Source of the DNA: a virus | Direction: 5' to 3' (one strand) | IMG/VR virus record: IMGVR_UViG_3300044633_000568 | Coordinates: 1-40,804 of that record | Length of the DNA stretch: 40,804 nt | Part shown: positions 40,526 through 40,804 of the stretch, one piece after another | Numbering within the stretch: position 1 is the first letter of the stretch | Layout of the letters: each line of letters starts with the position of its first letter | Made by a program: the position numbers and the translations under genes | Notes under the pieces: model-generated | Told to the model about the DNA's origin: nothing | The model's database searches: none | Seen by the model: only the letters and a program-made list of their open reading frames with translations

Positions 40526-40565
40526 AGTATATACTAGTATAATCTAGAACTGGTTATACTAGTAT
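40526..40565. repeat. Cluster of short palindromes around ACTAGT
   Basis: ATACTAGTAT occurs twice (40531-40540 and 40556-40565), 25 bases apart, with AGTATATACT (40526-40535) overlapping the first. A small hairpin TACTG-CACC-CAGTA (40516-40529) lies just before. Confidence 0.7.
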
Positions 40566-40710
40566 TTATTTAATATTGAATAAATTATTAAAAAATAGAT
40601 ATATTATTTATTACTGGAACTAGAATACTGGAGGGTTTGTAAAAAACTACGAAAAATAATTGATAAAATCAAGTACCTAACCAAAAATAAATTTATTTCC
40701 AAATAACACA

Positions 40711-40718
40711 TATTTATA
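40711..40718 (+). promoter_or_regulatory. Late-promoter-like octamer TATTTATA
   Basis: Exact octamer 37 bases before the tube ATG, the same spacing as for the sheath gene. Confidence 0.6.
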
Positions 40719-40755
40719 AGAAGTATAAAATAACAAAAAATTTAACAAATACAAA

Positions 40756-40804
40756 ATGGCAGATTTACTAATGAAAATGCCGGTTCCTTACGAACCGAAA
40801 AGAC
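40756..40804 (+). CDS. 19: Tail tube protein (T4 gp19-like), 3' truncated by the window end
   Basis: Only 16 codons are present: MADLLMKMPVPYEPKR. The sequence 'MPVPYEPKR' at the N-terminus and the position directly behind the sheath gene fit gp19-type tail tube proteins, which stack as hexamers to form the DNA channel inside the sheath. A TATTTATA box is 37 bases upstream. The assignment leans on synteny as much as on the short sequence. Confidence 0.75.
   Translation, partial: MADLLMKMPVPYEPKR

Larger units (their letters stand above)
40416..40755. other. Structured 340-base intergenic region between sheath and tube genes
   Basis: The longest gene-free stretch of the window. In order it holds a strong terminator, a double palindrome resembling parS, several ACTAGT-type palindromes, a direct repeat of TACTGG (40612-40617 and 40626-40631), AT-rich sequence and the tube gene's late box. 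The only ORF of note is a 13-codon one at 40501-40542, probably chance. Confidence 0.8.

Noticed and set aside
40501-40542. 13-codon ORF in the sheath-tube gap
   Set aside because: Too short, no ribosome site, hydrophobic random-looking peptide; overlaps the palindrome cluster.
1-40804. Stop-codon recoding, inteins, introns, tRNAs or integrase
   Set aside because: Frames close normally with TAA, TAG or TGA at expected lengths, core genes are uninterrupted, and I saw no cloverleaf or recombinase motif.

Overview
This window is part of the genome of a T4-like contractile-tailed phage (myovirus) that very probably infects a member of the Bacteroidota, with Flavobacteriia-like hosts the best guess. 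The phage assignment rests on recognisable homologues of T4 gp17 (large terminase), gp20 (portal), gp21 (prohead protease), gp22 (scaffold), gp23 (major capsid), gp55 (late sigma factor), gp43 (family B DNA polymerase), gp5-like hub, gp15-like tail completion protein, gp18 (sheath) and gp19 (tube, cut by the window end). The host guess rests on high A+T, the near-absence of Shine-Dalgarno sequences, two close matches to the Bacteroidota promoter TTTG-N20-TAnnTTTG, and a phage-encoded ribosomal protein bS21 of the Bacteroidota type. The genetic code looks standard. I see no tRNA, CRISPR array, transposon, intein or integrase.

Layout. Bases 1-9130 (+): head module: terminase (5' truncated), portal, an unknown protein, bS21 on the opposite strand, another unknown, protease, scaffold, capsid, and a small protein with its own promoter and terminator. 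Bases 9197-9933 (+): a small early-type unit with a SAP-like protein and dCMP deaminase. Bases 9934-26229 (-): a long leftward block with small Cys-containing domain proteins, virion and baseplate proteins, late sigma factor, three glycosyltransferases, a HAD-like protein, PhoH-like ATPase, dUTPase and several conserved unknowns. Bases 26283-29347 (+): fibre/adhesion-type proteins, one with a long Pro/Thr mucin-like repeat. Bases 29439-32342 (+): DNA polymerase. Bases 32339-35434: neck-like protein (-), a tiny early gene (+) and a SNF2-type helicase (-). Bases 35483-40804 (+): neck/tail completion proteins, a small ribbon-helix-helix gene on the opposite strand, tail sheath, a structured 340-base intergenic region and the start of the tail tube gene.

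How it works together. A strand-specific octamer, TATTTATA (or TATTTATT), lies 3-37 bases upstream of at least 17 genes on both strands, nearly all virion genes. It is the reverse complement of the T4 late promoter TATAAATA, and the gp55-like sigma factor encoded here is the obvious candidate to read it. A few units instead carry host-like promoters, consistent with early expression. dCMP deaminase and dUTPase supply dTTP precursors, the polymerase and helicase replicate and process DNA, and glycosyltransferases may decorate virion proteins, DNA or the host surface.

Most notable: the phage bS21 gene, convergent with a head gene through a perfect terminator palindrome that contains both stop codons; promoter-to-ATG distances so short that many mRNAs should be leaderless; a parS-like palindrome between the sheath and tube genes; and a mucin-like fibre protein in a phage that carries three glycosyltransferases.
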